Part shown: piece by piece, positions 9,071 to 18,987 of the stretch
Layout of the letters: every line of letters starts with the position of its first letter
How positions within the stretch are numbered: position 1 is the first letter of the stretch
The notes under the pieces: model-generated
What the model was told of the DNA's origin: nothing
The model's database searches: none
What the model saw: only the letters and a program-made list of their open reading frames with translations
Source: Porphyrobacter sp. HT-58-2
GTDB taxonomy: Bacteria > Pseudomonadota > Alphaproteobacteria > Sphingomonadales > Sphingomonadaceae
NCBI RefSeq assembly: GCF_002952215.1
Contig: NZ_CP022600.1
Span: 2,604,001-2,668,000 of the forward strand
Reading direction: 5' to 3'
Length of the DNA: 64,000 nt
Translations under genes and position numbers: made by a program

Positions 9071-10840
9071 GTGGCTGGCGAACTGACCCTCTCTCCGTTC
9101 CTGTCCGATGCGCTGGTGATCCTGGGTGCCGCCGGGATCGTCATTCCTGTCTTCGCGCGTTTCCGGATTACGCCCATCATCGGCTTCATCCTGATCGGTG
9201 TGCTTGTCGGCCCCTATGGCCTCGGCTCACTGGTCGAACGAATACCTTGGCTTTACTTCGTAACGATCAGCGACCCGGAATCGCTTACCCCATTTGCCGA
9301 TTTCGGCATCGTGCTGCTGCTGTTCGCGATCGGGCTTGAGCTGTCGTTCAACCGCCTCTGGCAGATGCGCAAGCTGGTGTTTGGCCTTGGCGCGCTTGAA
9401 GTGCTGATCATCGGCGCCTCGCTTGCAGCCTTCGTCGGATTTGCAGGCAGCATGACCTTCACAGGGGCGCTGGCACTGGGGTTTGCGCTGGCATTTTCGT
9501 CAACTGCGATCGTGCTGCCGATCTCTGGTACCCGCACACCGGTAGGGCGCGCGGCGCTGTCGATGCTGTTGTTCGAGGACATCATGATCGTCCCGATCAT
9601 CTTCATCCTCGGCGCGCTGGCCCCCAATGCGCAGGGCGATGGCTGGGAAGGCCTGGTCACGACCCTGTGGCAGGGCGGCCTTGTGATTGCGGTGCTGCTG
9701 GTGGTGGGCCGCGTTGCCCTTCCCCGCCTGTTCGCACAGGCCGCGCGCACCAAGAGCCCGGAACTGTTCCTTGCCGCCTCGCTGCTGGTGGTGATCGGCG
9801 CGAGCCTTGCGACCGCGCTGGTGGGCCTTTCCCCGATCGTGGGCGCGTTGATTGCCGGGCTCCTGATTGCCGAGACCGAATATCACACGGAAGTCGAGCT
9901 CATCATGGAGCCGTTCAAGGGGCTGGCTCTGGGGGTATTCCTGATCACGGTCGGCATGAGTATCAACCTCGTGGCAATCGGCGCGCAGATTGGCGCTCTG
10001 ACCCTGGCAGTGGTTGGCGTTCTGGTATTCAAGGCGCTGGTCACGGGCGTTCTGCTGCGGCTGATGGGGGCAAGGCGCGGGACTGCGGCGGAAACCGGTG
10101 TGCTCATGGCCTCGCCATCCGAAACTACGCTGATCATCCTTGCCGCAGCCACCAGCGCACTGGTGCTCGACATCGAGACCGCGCGGTTCTGGCAGACGGT
10201 AACCGCCATCGGCCTGACCATCACGCCATTGCTCGCCAAGCTTGGCGCAGTGCTCGCCCGCCGTGTCGATGGGGCGCCGCAGGTACCGGGTGGAGACGAC
10301 AGCGACGAGCCGCGAACCATCATTGTCGGAGGAGGGCGCGTCGGGCGACTGGTTGCCGAGATGATGCACACTCATGGCAAGCCCTACGTAATGATCGATT
10401 CGAACCCCGATCTGATCGACAATGCCAAGCGCGAAGGTTACCGCGCCACCTTCGGCGATGCGGCACGCGGGGATGCGCTGACGAGGCTGGGCGTGTCTGA
10501 TGCGCCCGCAGTGGTGCTGACGATGGACGAACCGGTGCTTGCCCAGCGCCTGGTGAGCAAGCTGAGGCGGGAGCATCCCGAGCTTCTGATCGTCGCCCGC
10601 GCGCGCGATACCGATCACGCCGCCGCGCTCTACCGTGCAGGCGCCAGCCATGCCGTGCCGGAAACACTCGAAAGCTCACTCCAGCTCTCCGAGGCCGTGC
10701 TGGTCGATATTGGCGTCGCCATGGGCCCCGTGATCGCCAGCATCCACGAAAAGCGCGACGAATTCCGCGAACAGCTCGAACGGGACGGTGGCCTCAGCGA
10801 AAAGCCGAAGCTGCGCACGTCAAACCTGTCAGCAGGCTAA
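9071..10840 (+). CDS. Kef-type monovalent cation:proton antiporter with RCK/TrkA-N domain
   Basis: The gene starts with GTG immediately after an in-frame TAA, giving 589 residues. The first ~390 residues hold about a dozen membrane segments of the CPA2 family, with the FILIGVLVGPYGLGSL and LLLFAIGLELSF signatures. From about residue 416 a Rossmann NAD-binding domain begins (TIIVGGGRVGRLVAEMM), the ligand-gated regulatory part of KefB/YbaL/RosB-type proteins. These inner-membrane proteins export K+ or Na+ in exchange for protons, often in response to electrophile or pH stress. No KefF/KefG-type ancillary reductase is adjacent. Its stop overlaps the stop of the convergent gene by 4 bases. Confidence 0.88.
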   Translation: MAGELTLSPFLSDALVILGAAGIVIPVFARFRITPIIGFILIGVLVGPYGLGSLVERIPWLYFVTISDPESLTPFADFGIVLLLFAIGLELSFNRLWQMRKLVFGLGALEVLIIGASLAAFVGFAGSMTFTGALALGFALAFSSTAIVLPISGTRTPVGRAALSMLLFEDIMIVPIIFILGALAPNAQGDGWEGLVTTLWQGGLVIAVLLVVGRVALPRLFAQAARTKSPELFLAASLLVVIGASLATALVGLSPIVGALIAGLLIAETEYHTEVELIMEPFKGLALGVFLITVGMSINLVAIGAQIGALTLAVVGVLVFKALVTGVLLRLMGARRGTAAETGVLMASPSETTLIILAAATSALVLDIETARFWQTVTAIGLTITPLLAKLGAVLARRVDGAPQVPGGDDSDEPRTIIVGGGRVGRLVAEMMHTHGKPYVMIDSNPDLIDNAKREGYRATFGDAARGDALTRLGVSDAPAVVLTMDEPVLAQRLVSKLRREHPELLIVARARDTDHAAALYRAGASHAVPETLESSLQLSEAVLVDIGVAMGPVIASIHEKRDEFREQLERDGGLSEKPKLRTSNLSAG

Positions 10841-11595
10841 GGATTGTCCGCAAGTACCCATTGAGCGACCCAGACATAGGGTCGGGCATCGGGCGGATTG
10901 CGCAAGGCGAAGGCGCGCTGCGCCGCAATGCAGGTATCATAGGCAATCCGCGCCGTATTGCTCGACCGCACCGGACGACAGCTTGCCACAGCGCCTTGCG
11001 CATCGAAGCTTATGGCAACCACCACACGTGCCTCGATCGCATTTTCGAGGGCTTCGCGCGGATAACTCATCGAGCGATGATCGAGATCGGCAAGGTTCAA
11101 TCGCTCGTTTTCCGGCGGGGTCGGATAGGTGCCGAACAGCACCTGCTGTCGTTCCAGCGGATAGCCGATCGACGCCCGAAACGTCGCCTCGCCTTTGGTG
11201 GGCTTATCCTTGCGACTGCGAATGCTCAACCGATAGGTGGCCCGCGTGTAATCGAGAACAAGACCCGGATATTGCCGGAACCGCCCAAGCCGCAGCGCCT
11301 GTTCGCACAGCGCCCTGCCTGCCGCCTGAAGGGTGGAAAGGGCATCGAACCGGCATCCCTGCACGACACCGTCGGCACCGATCGTCAGGTCTACGCCAAG
11401 CCGTTCGCGACCCTGACGAAAGGCGCTGCGATGGGGCATGAGAACATCGTCTAGAATTCCGAGATCGAGAACACCTGCGCCGGTGACATCGAAAGTCTCG
11501 CCTTCAAAGATGACTTCACGCGGTTCCTGCGCTGCAACCTGACATCCCGCCGCCAAAGTGGCGATTGCTGCCAGACCGCGCAGGATCGCGATCAT
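10837..11595 (-). CDS. Periplasmic protein with TonB C-terminal-like domain
   Basis: A 252-residue protein starting [23 protein letters not shown], a signal peptide whose LAAGC could be a lipobox. The last ~90 residues ([20 protein letters not shown], then a Cys-containing [11 protein letters not shown] and [16 protein letters not shown]) resemble the TonB C-terminal fold seen in energy-transducer-like proteins, but there is no N-terminal anchor plus Pro-rich linker of a true TonB. A similar Cys-bearing half-repeat is visible at residues ~70-110, so it may contain two such units. Its ATG overlaps the alaS stop (ATGA), so the genes are translationally coupled. Confidence 0.65.
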   Translation of the reverse strand: MIAILRGLAAIATLAAGCQVAAQEPREVIFEGETFDVTGAGVLDLGILDDVLMPHRSAFRQGRERLGVDLTIGADGVVQGCRFDALSTLQAAGRALCEQALRLGRFRQYPGLVLDYTRATYRLSIRSRKDKPTKGEATFRASIGYPLERQQVLFGTYPTPPENERLNLADLDHRSMSYPREALENAIEARVVVAISFDAQGAVASCRPVRSSNTARIAYDTCIAAQRAFALRNPPDARPYVWVAQWVLADNP

Positions 11596-14261
11596 TCGGC
11601 AGGCTGCGCCACCAGCGCGGCCTTTACCGCCGCCAGTGCATCGGAAGCCTTGCTACCGTCCGGCCCGCCGCCCTGCGCCATGTCGGGCCTTCCACCGCCC
11701 CCCTTGCCACCGAGCGCCTCGACCCCGGCGCGAACCAGATCGACAGCACTGAAGCGGCCGGTCAGATCATCGGTCACTGCCGCGGCGATGCTCGCCTTGC
11801 CGTCATTCACCGCGATAAGCACAGCGATGCCGCTGCCCATGCGCTGCTTGGCCGCATCGAGCAGGGGGCGCAATTCCTTCGGATCGAGCCCTTCGAGCAC
11901 CTGCCCGCTGAAGGTGACGCCCGCGACGGTCTCGTCAGCGCTCGCGGCTGCTCCGCCTGTGCCGCCCCCGCTCAGCGCCAGCGCCTTCTTTGCCTCGGCC
12001 AGTTCCCTTTCGAGCCGCTTGCGCTCGTCCATCAATGCAGCGAGACGGGCCGGGACTTCCTCGGGAGTCGCGCGGATCACGCCAGCGGCAGTCTTGAGCG
12101 CCTCTTCGCGGCCAACAAGCCACTGGCGCGCACCCTCCCCTGTCATCGCTTCGATCCGGCGCACGCCCGATGAGACGGCGCTTTCAGAGACGATGCGGAA
12201 GATGCCGATATCGCCTGTGGCGCGCACATGGGTCCCGCCGCACAGCTCGACCGAGTAGTTGCGCCCTTCCTTGCCCGCGCGGCCCATGGCGAGCACCCGA
12301 ACCTCGTCACCATACTTCTCGCCGAACAGCGCCAGCGCGCCCGCGGCGACGGCATCGTCAGGGGTCATAAGCCGGGTCGAAACCGCTTCATTGGCGCGAA
12401 TTTCGGCATTCACCTCAGATTCGATCGCTGCGATATCCTCGGGCGTAAGCGCGACCGGGTGCGAGAAATCGAACCGGAGGCGATCAGCCGCAACCATCGA
12501 GCCCTTCTGCGTCACATGGCCGCCGAGACGGTTCCTGAGCGCGGCATGGACCAGGTGTGTCGCCGAATGGTTTGCGCGGATCCGGTCACGCCGCTCGGCA
12601 TCGACCTTGAGCTCGACCGTGTCACCCACCGCCACCGCACCCGCATCGATACGCACATGATGCGCGTGCAGCCGCCCAAGCGGCTTGGCGGTATCGGTGA
12701 CAGTCGCCTTCAACCCGGCTTGGCTCGCCATCGTTCCAGCATCGCCAGTCTGGCCGCCGCTTTCACCGTAGAAGGGCGTCTGGTTGGTCAGGATCACGAC
12801 CTCATCACCCGCAGCTGCGCTGGCAACTTCGGCCCCGGCCTTTACGATGGCAACAATCCGCCCCTCACCGCTGGTCGATGCATAACCGGTGAATTCGGTC
12901 GCGCCTTCGCGCTCAGCGATGTCGAACCAGACTTCGCCCGAAGCCGCCTCGCCACTGCCCTTCCAGGCAGCGCGGGCGGCGGCCTTCTGGCGGGCCATCG
13001 CGGCGTCAAAGCCGGTTTTGTCGACCCCGATGCCGCGGGCGCGCAGCGCGTCCTCGGTAAGGTCATAGGGGAAGCCGTAAGTGTCGTAGAGGCGGAACGC
13101 GATTTCCCCGTCAAGTTCGGCACCGTCGCTCAGATCGCCCGTCGCCTCGTCCAGCAACTTCAAACCCTTGTCGAGTGTGCGGCGGAACTGGGTTTCCTCG
13201 CGTTCGAGCACTTCCTGGATCAGAGCCTGGCCACGCACGAGCTCGGGATAGGCCGACCCCATCTCGGTGACGAGCGCGGGGACGAGGCGGTGCATCAAAG
13301 GCTCCGAGGCCCCCAGCAGGTGCGCATGACGCATGGCGCGGCGCATGATCCGCCGCAGCACATAACCGCGCCCTTCGTTGGAGGGCAGAACCCCGTCAGC
13401 CATCAGGAAGCTGGTCGAACGCAGGTGATCAGCAATCACGCGGTGCGAGGCGGCAGAATCGCCTTGCGCGGCGACACCGGTCAGACCCTCCGACGCAGCA
13501 ATCAGTGCCTTGAAGGTGTCAGTATCGTAGTTGTCATGCACGCCCTGCAGCACAGCCGCGATGCGTTCGATGCCCATGCCGGTATCGATCGAGGGCTTGG
13601 GCAAGTCGCGGCGGGTGCCGTCGGCCTGTTGCTCGTATTGCATGAACACGAGATTCCAGATCTCGACGAAGCGATCCCCATCTTCATCCGGGCTGCCGGG
13701 AGGGCCGCCGAAGATGTGATCGCCATGATCGTAGAAGATCTCCGAGCAAGGCCCGCACGGGCCGGTGTCGCCCATCGACCAGAAATTGTCCGAGGTGGGA
13801 ATGCGGATGATGCGGTCGTCAGGCAACCCCGCGATACGCTTCCAGAGGCCAGCGGCTTCGTCATCCGTATGGTAGACCGTAATGGTGAGCTTGTCCTTGG
13901 GCAGGCCCCACTCCTTGGTCAGCAGGGTCCAGGCATGGGTAATCGCTTCTTCCTTGAAATAGTCGCCGAAGGAAAAATTCCCCAGCATTTCAAAGAATGT
14001 ATGATGCCGTGCAGTATAGCCGACATTATCGAGATCATTGTGCTTGCCCCCGGCACGCACGCATTTCTGCGAGGATGCGGCACGCGGCGAGACCGGGGTT
14101 TCGAGCCCGGTAAAGACGTTCTTGAACGGCACCATCCCGGCGTTGACGAACATCAGCGTCGGATCGTTGTACGGCACGAGCGGCGCGCTCGGCGTGGCGG
14201 TGTGGCCGGCCTTGCTGAAGTAATCGAGGAAGGAGCGGCGGATTTCGTTCGTCGAAGTCAT
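11592..14261 (-). CDS. alaS: Alanyl-tRNA synthetase
   Basis: This is an 889-residue protein. The start [20 protein letters not shown] is chosen because the family begins with this motif; an upstream in-frame extension of 19 codons lacks family similarity. The catalytic domain is seen in [19 protein letters not shown] and [18 protein letters not shown]. The editing domain has the zinc-type signatures [11 protein letters not shown] and [13 protein letters not shown]. The C-terminal oligomerisation/C-Ala part ends in [13 protein letters not shown]. It charges tRNA-Ala in the cytoplasm and clears mischarged Ser and Gly. It lies downstream of recA with its own 269-bp spacer and is coupled to the TonB-domain gene. 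Confidence 0.97.
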   Translation of the reverse strand: MTSTNEIRRSFLDYFSKAGHTATPSAPLVPYNDPTLMFVNAGMVPFKNVFTGLETPVSPRAASSQKCVRAGGKHNDLDNVGYTARHHTFFEMLGNFSFGDYFKEEAITHAWTLLTKEWGLPKDKLTITVYHTDDEAAGLWKRIAGLPDDRIIRIPTSDNFWSMGDTGPCGPCSEIFYDHGDHIFGGPPGSPDEDGDRFVEIWNLVFMQYEQQADGTRRDLPKPSIDTGMGIERIAAVLQGVHDNYDTDTFKALIAASEGLTGVAAQGDSAASHRVIADHLRSTSFLMADGVLPSNEGRGYVLRRIMRRAMRHAHLLGASEPLMHRLVPALVTEMGSAYPELVRGQALIQEVLEREETQFRRTLDKGLKLLDEATGDLSDGAELDGEIAFRLYDTYGFPYDLTEDALRARGIGVDKTGFDAAMARQKAAARAAWKGSGEAASGEVWFDIAEREGATEFTGYASTSGEGRIVAIVKAGAEVASAAAGDEVVILTNQTPFYGESGGQTGDAGTMASQAGLKATVTDTAKPLGRLHAHHVRIDAGAVAVGDTVELKVDAERRDRIRANHSATHLVHAALRNRLGGHVTQKGSMVAADRLRFDFSHPVALTPEDIAAIESEVNAEIRANEAVSTRLMTPDDAVAAGALALFGEKYGDEVRVLAMGRAGKEGRNYSVELCGGTHVRATGDIGIFRIVSESAVSSGVRRIEAMTGEGARQWLVGREEALKTAAGVIRATPEEVPARLAALMDERKRLERELAEAKKALALSGGGTGGAAASADETVAGVTFSGQVLEGLDPKELRPLLDAAKQRMGSGIAVLIAVNDGKASIAAAVTDDLTGRFSAVDLVRAGVEALGGKGGGGRPDMAQGGGPDGSKASDALAAVKAALVAQPAE

Positions 14262-14420
14262 GGCCGTGCAGTTAGGCAAAGCGCGCGGGTTTCGCAATGC
14301 GCCGCGCAAAAAGGGCATTTTAGCCGGGGTCTGGTGGGGGTCTAACCGGGGGCAGACGCTGGCAAGGCCACCTCAGGTTCCGGGCAATCCGCCCCGAACC
14401 ACCCCCTGAAAACGCGAAAG

Positions 14421-14455
14421 GCCGGCGCGCGCTATGGGGAGAAGCACACGCCGGC
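14421..14455 (-). terminator. Probable terminator of recA
   Basis: On the minus strand GCCGGCGTGTGC pairs with GCGCGCGCCGGC (12 pairs including two G-T), followed by CTTTCGCGTTTT. It lies about 75 bases beyond the recA stop. Confidence 0.6.
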
Positions 14456-14530
14456 GTTCCGGGTTTCCGGGCATCGGTGGGACAGCTGCGGGAACGGGAC
14501 ATTCCAGCAGCGATGACGCCCGCTTGAGGA

Positions 14531-15598
14531 TCAGTCGTCCGAGTCCGCGTCCGGCCCGGTCATCATCTCCCCGGCGACCTCGTCGGTGCGGCTGCGGATT
14601 GCAGCTTCCAACCGGTCACAAACTTCAGGATTTTCCTTGAGGTAGGTCTTGGCGTTTTCACGTCCCTGCCCGATGCGGATCGAATCATAGGAGAACCAGC
14701 TTCCCGACTTTTCGACCAGCCCGGCTTTGACCCCGAGATCGAGGATCTCGCCGATCTTGGAAATGCCCTCGCCATACATGATGTCGAATTCGACCTGCTT
14801 GAACGGCGGGGCGACCTTGTTCTTGACCACCTTCACGCGGGTTGCGTTACCGATGATCTCGTCACGATCCTTGATCTGCCCGGTGCGGCGGATGTCGAGC
14901 CGAACCGAGGCATAGAACTTGAGCGCATTGCCGCCGGTGGTGGTTTCCGGGTTGCCGTACATCACCCCGATCTTCATGCGCAGCTGGTTGATGAAAATCA
15001 CCATGCAGCGCGAGCGGCTGATCGAACCGGTCAGCTTGCGAAGGGACTGGCTCATCAGGCGGGCTTGCAGGCCCACATGCGAATCGCCCATCTCGCCTTC
15101 GATCTCCGCACGCGGCACCAGCGCTGCGACCGAATCGACCACCAGCACATCGATCGCGTTCGATCGCACCAGCGTATCGGTGATTTCCAGCGCCTGTTCG
15201 CCGGTATCGGGCTGCGAGACGATCAGTTCGTCAATGTCGACGCCAAGCTTCTTGGCATAGACCGGATCAAGCGCGTGTTCGGCGTCCACGAAAGCCGCCG
15301 TGCCGCCCATCTTCTGCGCTTCGGCAATGACATGCAGCGCCAGCGTGGTTTTCCCTGAGCTTTCCGGGCCGTAGACTTCAATCACCCGGCCGCGCGGCAG
15401 GCCACCGATCCCGAGGGCAATGTCCAGCCCCAGCGAGCCCGTCGAAATGGCTTCGACCTGCATCGCTTCCTTCGAGCCCAGCTTCATTGCCGAACCCTTT
15501 CCGAACGCACGGTCAATCTGTGCAAGCGCGGCTTCAAGAGCCTTCTGACGATCCACGGCTTTCCTGTCCTCTTCGACCAATTTCAATTGGGTAGCCAT
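14531..15598 (-). CDS. recA: Recombinase RecA
   Basis: This is a 355-residue protein starting [19 protein letters not shown]. It shows the full RecA signature: Walker [36 protein letters not shown], the L1/L2 loops ([32 protein letters not shown]) and an acidic tail ending DADSDD. RecA forms filaments on single-stranded DNA for strand exchange and stimulates LexA self-cleavage. Upstream sits a GAAC-N7-GAAC LexA box at 15681-15695, so the gene is very likely in the SOS regulon. It is a single gene with its own terminator. Confidence 0.98.
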   Translation of the reverse strand: MATQLKLVEEDRKAVDRQKALEAALAQIDRAFGKGSAMKLGSKEAMQVEAISTGSLGLDIALGIGGLPRGRVIEVYGPESSGKTTLALHVIAEAQKMGGTAAFVDAEHALDPVYAKKLGVDIDELIVSQPDTGEQALEITDTLVRSNAIDVLVVDSVAALVPRAEIEGEMGDSHVGLQARLMSQSLRKLTGSISRSRCMVIFINQLRMKIGVMYGNPETTTGGNALKFYASVRLDIRRTGQIKDRDEIIGNATRVKVVKNKVAPPFKQVEFDIMYGEGISKIGEILDLGVKAGLVEKSGSWFSYDSIRIGQGRENAKTYLKENPEVCDRLEAAIRSRTDEVAGEMMTGPDADSDD

Positions 15599-15680
15599 CG
15601 CATGCGCTCCTTCGCTTGCCTAGGGGCAACACGGAGTTTTCCGCCGCCCATGGCAGCCATGTATCGCATTTGTTCTCATG

Positions 15681-15695
15681 GAACAAGTAGGGAAC
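15681..15695 (-). promoter_or_regulatory. LexA (SOS) box upstream of recA
   Basis: GAAC-AAGTAGG-GAAC on the plus strand reads GTTC-N7-GTTC on the recA strand, which is the established alphaproteobacterial LexA operator. It lies 83-97 bases before the recA ATG, a usual promoter position. The same spacing pattern recurs in front of uvrA. Confidence 0.85.
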
Positions 15696-15729
15696 GAAAA
15701 ATTTCTTCAGGCGGACTAGCGAGGGGTCC

Positions 15730-17367
15730 CTACCCGCCTGTTGCTTCGCGCAGGCGCCAGTCGATGCTGCGCGTGCCATTAGCGGGGATGATGACTTCGA
15801 CTGTCTGATAGCCGTTCTTCACGTCGACCTTGGCACCCGGAAAGCGGATGTCGTATCGGCCGGCCCAGCCCAGTTGCAGGCGCAGGGTGACCGGGTGCGG
15901 GTTGGCGTTGGTGAGGCTCGCACGCATTGGTGTCCACGCGCCCTTTGCTTTCCCGGGTTCGCCCTCGCCCAAGGTGCCGCAGCGGACGAAGACCTGCGCG
16001 CTGGCTCCCAGATCAAGCTCGACATCCTGCCCACGCGCATAATCGCGCAAGGTCGTGCGCGCGGCGAATTGCGGGCCGCGCCCAACTGACCCGGACCTCG
16101 GCTCGTAAACTGTCATCGCGCCTTGCGGCATGGCGATGCCGAGGCCTTTCCTGTCTTCGTTCTTGGTCACCAGCAGCAGGCTGGCAGGCAGGGGCTCCTC
16201 ATCCTGCTGATCGACGCTCGACCAAGGATTGCATCCCGCCTGATAAAGATAGCGCGCCTTGACTGCGTCCTTATCGAGAAAGGCGACCTGCTTCATCCCC
16301 TTGGCCGAGACATCGACGCGGCCGGGCACGCGGAACAGCTTCAGATCGCCGAGGTCTTCCTCCTCGGCGGTTATCACGGCTGGTGCCGATTCCATCATGT
16401 CGGCCGCCTTCATGCGCGCGCCGGTGACCGTGATCATCTCGGCGGGCGCAGGCGCATAGGCCATCGGCGGGGGCGGCGGTGGCACGGGAAGATAATCCTG
16501 CACTTCGGAACCTGCCGCCGTGCTGCCGATCGGATAGCAGTTGAGATAGAGCCCGCGCGCCTCGGGCGGATCGGCCAGACTCTCGTAATCGCTTTCAAGA
16601 TTGAGCTGCCCGGCGATGACCTGCAGCCGGGCGTTGTCGAAACTCTGCCCGTTGTCGTTGACCAGCGAAAGCCAGCTCATCAATCCCAGCTCGAATTCCC
16701 CGCCGCTGCGCTTGTCTGTCATCGTGGCGACGTAGTCGGCCTGCCAGTCGAAGCCCCATGCAAGGTAGGTGAGTGTTACCTCATGGGTGCCGCCTTCGGC
16801 TGAACGGGTGTCGACCGAGAACACCGGGCTTGCCGATAGCCCGGCAGGGACGCGGTCGAAGGTCAGGGTTTCGGGCAGTCCGGCGCAGCGCACCGCTTCG
16901 AAGCCCTGACTGGTCTGGAGCACCAAGCCGCGATTGGCGCCGGTGCGCACCACTGCGCTTTCGCTAACCCGCTCGCCGGTGGCGGGATTGGTTCGCGTGA
17001 TCGTCACCCGGTTGCCGAGCGTGCCGTCAACCAGCGCAGCGGGTGAGAGGATCTGTGCGTTGCGGTTTTTCTCGATCGTCCCGCCGGGAAGGCCGGTGAC
17101 GATCGCCGAAACGCCGATCATGCCTTCGGCCACGCCTTCGAAACGGATGGTCGATTCGCCCTTGGGCAGGGTGACCCGGCGGGTTTCGGAAATCATCGCA
17201 AGGCCGCGCGGGTTATCCGCATCGAGGGCCACGTCCGCACTGCGATCAGGATCGCGGTAGATCGTGACAGCAAGATCGACAGGGGGCGAGGCATCCACCA
17301 CCTCGCGCGCGGCGAGCGGCGTTGCGAGCATAGCCGCACCCGACAGCAAGATTGCGGCGCACCGCAT
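15730..17367 (-). CDS. Exported DUF4139-family protein with internal TonB-box-like segment
   Basis: The product is about 545 residues (ATG at 17367; a GTG one codon earlier is also open). A signal peptide MRCAAILLSGAAMLATPLAA is followed by a DUF4140/DUF4139-type body: TLPKGESTIRFEGVAEGM, the GTLGNRVTITRTNPATGE strand and GFDWQADYVATM. In the middle, after a run of prolines (VPPPPPPMAYAPAPAE), comes MITVTGARMKAADMM, which looks like the TonB box and plug start of an outer-membrane receptor, before the DUF4139 fold resumes at DLGDLKLFRVPGRVDV. It is 12 bases downstream of a paralogue in the same orientation. Function is unknown; a periplasmic or outer-membrane location is inferred. Confidence 0.75.
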   Translation of the reverse strand: MRCAAILLSGAAMLATPLAAREVVDASPPVDLAVTIYRDPDRSADVALDADNPRGLAMISETRRVTLPKGESTIRFEGVAEGMIGVSAIVTGLPGGTIEKNRNAQILSPAALVDGTLGNRVTITRTNPATGERVSESAVVRTGANRGLVLQTSQGFEAVRCAGLPETLTFDRVPAGLSASPVFSVDTRSAEGGTHEVTLTYLAWGFDWQADYVATMTDKRSGGEFELGLMSWLSLVNDNGQSFDNARLQVIAGQLNLESDYESLADPPEARGLYLNCYPIGSTAAGSEVQDYLPVPPPPPPMAYAPAPAEMITVTGARMKAADMMESAPAVITAEEEDLGDLKLFRVPGRVDVSAKGMKQVAFLDKDAVKARYLYQAGCNPWSSVDQQDEEPLPASLLLVTKNEDRKGLGIAMPQGAMTVYEPRSGSVGRGPQFAARTTLRDYARGQDVELDLGASAQVFVRCGTLGEGEPGKAKGAWTPMRASLTNANPHPVTLRLQLGWAGRYDIRFPGAKVDVKNGYQTVEVIIPANGTRSIDWRLREATGG

Positions 17368-17379
17368 CACTCCAGCCCC

Positions 17380-18894
17380 TCAGTAGCGGGTTTCGAAGGT
17401 CACGCGGATCACCCGCTCTCCTTCGGCGGGGACGGGGATGGTATAGCGCCGCCGGTCGGCATTCATCTGTTCGCCCTTGATGTCCTCGGCAGTGACGCGG
17501 AAATCGTCGGCCCACCAGCTGCGATTGAGCCCCGACTGGATGAGCTGCACGTCTACCGGCGCGCTCTTCGCATTGGTGAGGGTGTAGCGCATCGTGGTGC
17601 GGTAATAGGTCTTGGGCCGCTCGATGGTGACCTCGCGCGTCTTGCCGCCTTCGACCACGCGGTAACGGGCGCTCTTTTCCCATTCGGTGGCAGTGATGGT
17701 CTCGCGCTTCTCGACCTCGGCCTTGATCGTGATGTCGAAGGCCTCGCCCGTCACCAGCGAAAGGTCGCTGCCCATCGGGGTGTGGCCGATGGACTTCTCA
17801 CCGATGAACTGCGGCGTGCCTTCGCTGTCGCGCTGATAGAAACGCACCGTGCCAGCCGGGAGCGCATCGCCGAGGCCCTGATCGCGCGCGGTCGAGAAGG
17901 CGATGCGGCTTTCAACATTCTGCGGTTCGCGGTCATTCTGCTGCCAATAGACTTCGCGCGCATAGATCTTGCGCGCGGCAACGCCCTGCACATCGAGGAA
18001 GCTGACCTGCTTCATCTGATTGTCGGCGATCGTCGTGCGCCCGCTGATCGGGTAGAGATAGAAATCGCCGAGCCGCTCCCGGTCAGAAGCCTCGGTTCCG
18101 GCGCGGGTCATGCCGCGCTGGCTGTAACTGCCGCGTCCGCCATTATTGGGATTGCCTGCAACCAGCACGGTGTCGGCATTTTGGAAAGTGGTGCCGGTGG
18201 AATTTTCGAGCGTCACCCAGCCCTGCATGTCGATGGTGCCGGCGCTTTCATTGTAGAGCGCGACGTAATCCGCGCTCCAGCTCAGACCGCGGGTGAGATA
18301 GCGCAGGTTGACCGGACGGGTGCCACCGCGCGCGGAATCGAGATTGACCGACAGCGTCGGCCGGGCGCGCAGGCCCGGCGGCACACGGTCAAAGATGACG
18401 CGCACCGGCAGGCCATCGTCGCGCAGCACCTCGATCCGCTCGCCGATCTGGATCACCACGCCGCCCGCGACAGACAGAACCTTGGCGCGTTCGCGGGTTT
18501 CAGCGCCGGTCGCAGGGTTGGTGCGCAGCAGGGTGACAGTCTGCCCTACCGCCTTTTCCATCAGCTTTTCAGGCGTGAGCAGATCGTAATCGAAATTCTG
18601 TTCGATGATGGTGGTGTTGGCCGCAGCAAAGCTCAGGGTTTCGGGCTGAATACGGGCCGAGACATCGGGAAACTCGACGCGGCTGCGTCCCTGGGCAATG
18701 GCGATCTGGCGCACATCCTGCACGAGGGCGAGATCGCTGTTGTAGATCGTCAGCGCAACATCGCCCTGCGCGGATTGGGACGCGCTCGCATCGGAAGCGG
18801 GCGCGCTCTGGGCCATTGCGGCTGCCGCCAGTCCCATCGCAGTCAACGCCGCTGTCGATACCCCGCACCCGGTGGCTATTGCGTGCAATCGCAT
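17380..18894 (-). CDS. Exported DUF4139-family protein (paralogue)
   Basis: A 504-residue protein with signal peptide MRLHAIATGCGVSTAALTAM... ending near AMAQ. The body follows the same plan as the downstream paralogue: DVALTIYNSDLALVQDVRQI, GQTVTLLRTNPATGAETRE, FDRVPPGLRARPTLSVNLD, LTRGLSWSADYVALYN and DFYLYPISGRTTIADNQMKQ. It lacks the proline run and TonB-box-like insert of its neighbour. The two genes form a tandem operon next to cckA. The family is predicted to be secreted and rich in beta structure; its function is not known to me. Confidence 0.75.
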   Translation of the reverse strand: MRLHAIATGCGVSTAALTAMGLAAAAMAQSAPASDASASQSAQGDVALTIYNSDLALVQDVRQIAIAQGRSRVEFPDVSARIQPETLSFAAANTTIIEQNFDYDLLTPEKLMEKAVGQTVTLLRTNPATGAETRERAKVLSVAGGVVIQIGERIEVLRDDGLPVRVIFDRVPPGLRARPTLSVNLDSARGGTRPVNLRYLTRGLSWSADYVALYNESAGTIDMQGWVTLENSTGTTFQNADTVLVAGNPNNGGRGSYSQRGMTRAGTEASDRERLGDFYLYPISGRTTIADNQMKQVSFLDVQGVAARKIYAREVYWQQNDREPQNVESRIAFSTARDQGLGDALPAGTVRFYQRDSEGTPQFIGEKSIGHTPMGSDLSLVTGEAFDITIKAEVEKRETITATEWEKSARYRVVEGGKTREVTIERPKTYYRTTMRYTLTNAKSAPVDVQLIQSGLNRSWWADDFRVTAEDIKGEQMNADRRRYTIPVPAEGERVIRVTFETRY

Positions 18895-18987
18895 ATCGTC
18901 CCCTCCACTTGACCTGAAGCAGGATGAACGACCGTACGGCTTTATCCAAGGTGAATAAGGCCGTTTTCACGCCAAAAATGCGACCGC

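Noticed and set aside
12228..14345. Long plus-strand frame of 705 codons antisense to alaS
   Set aside because: It is the complement of alaS in GC-rich DNA; no motif, signal peptide or ribosome-binding site. Similar shadows opposite sucA, lpd, uvrA and the Kef antiporter were also dropped.
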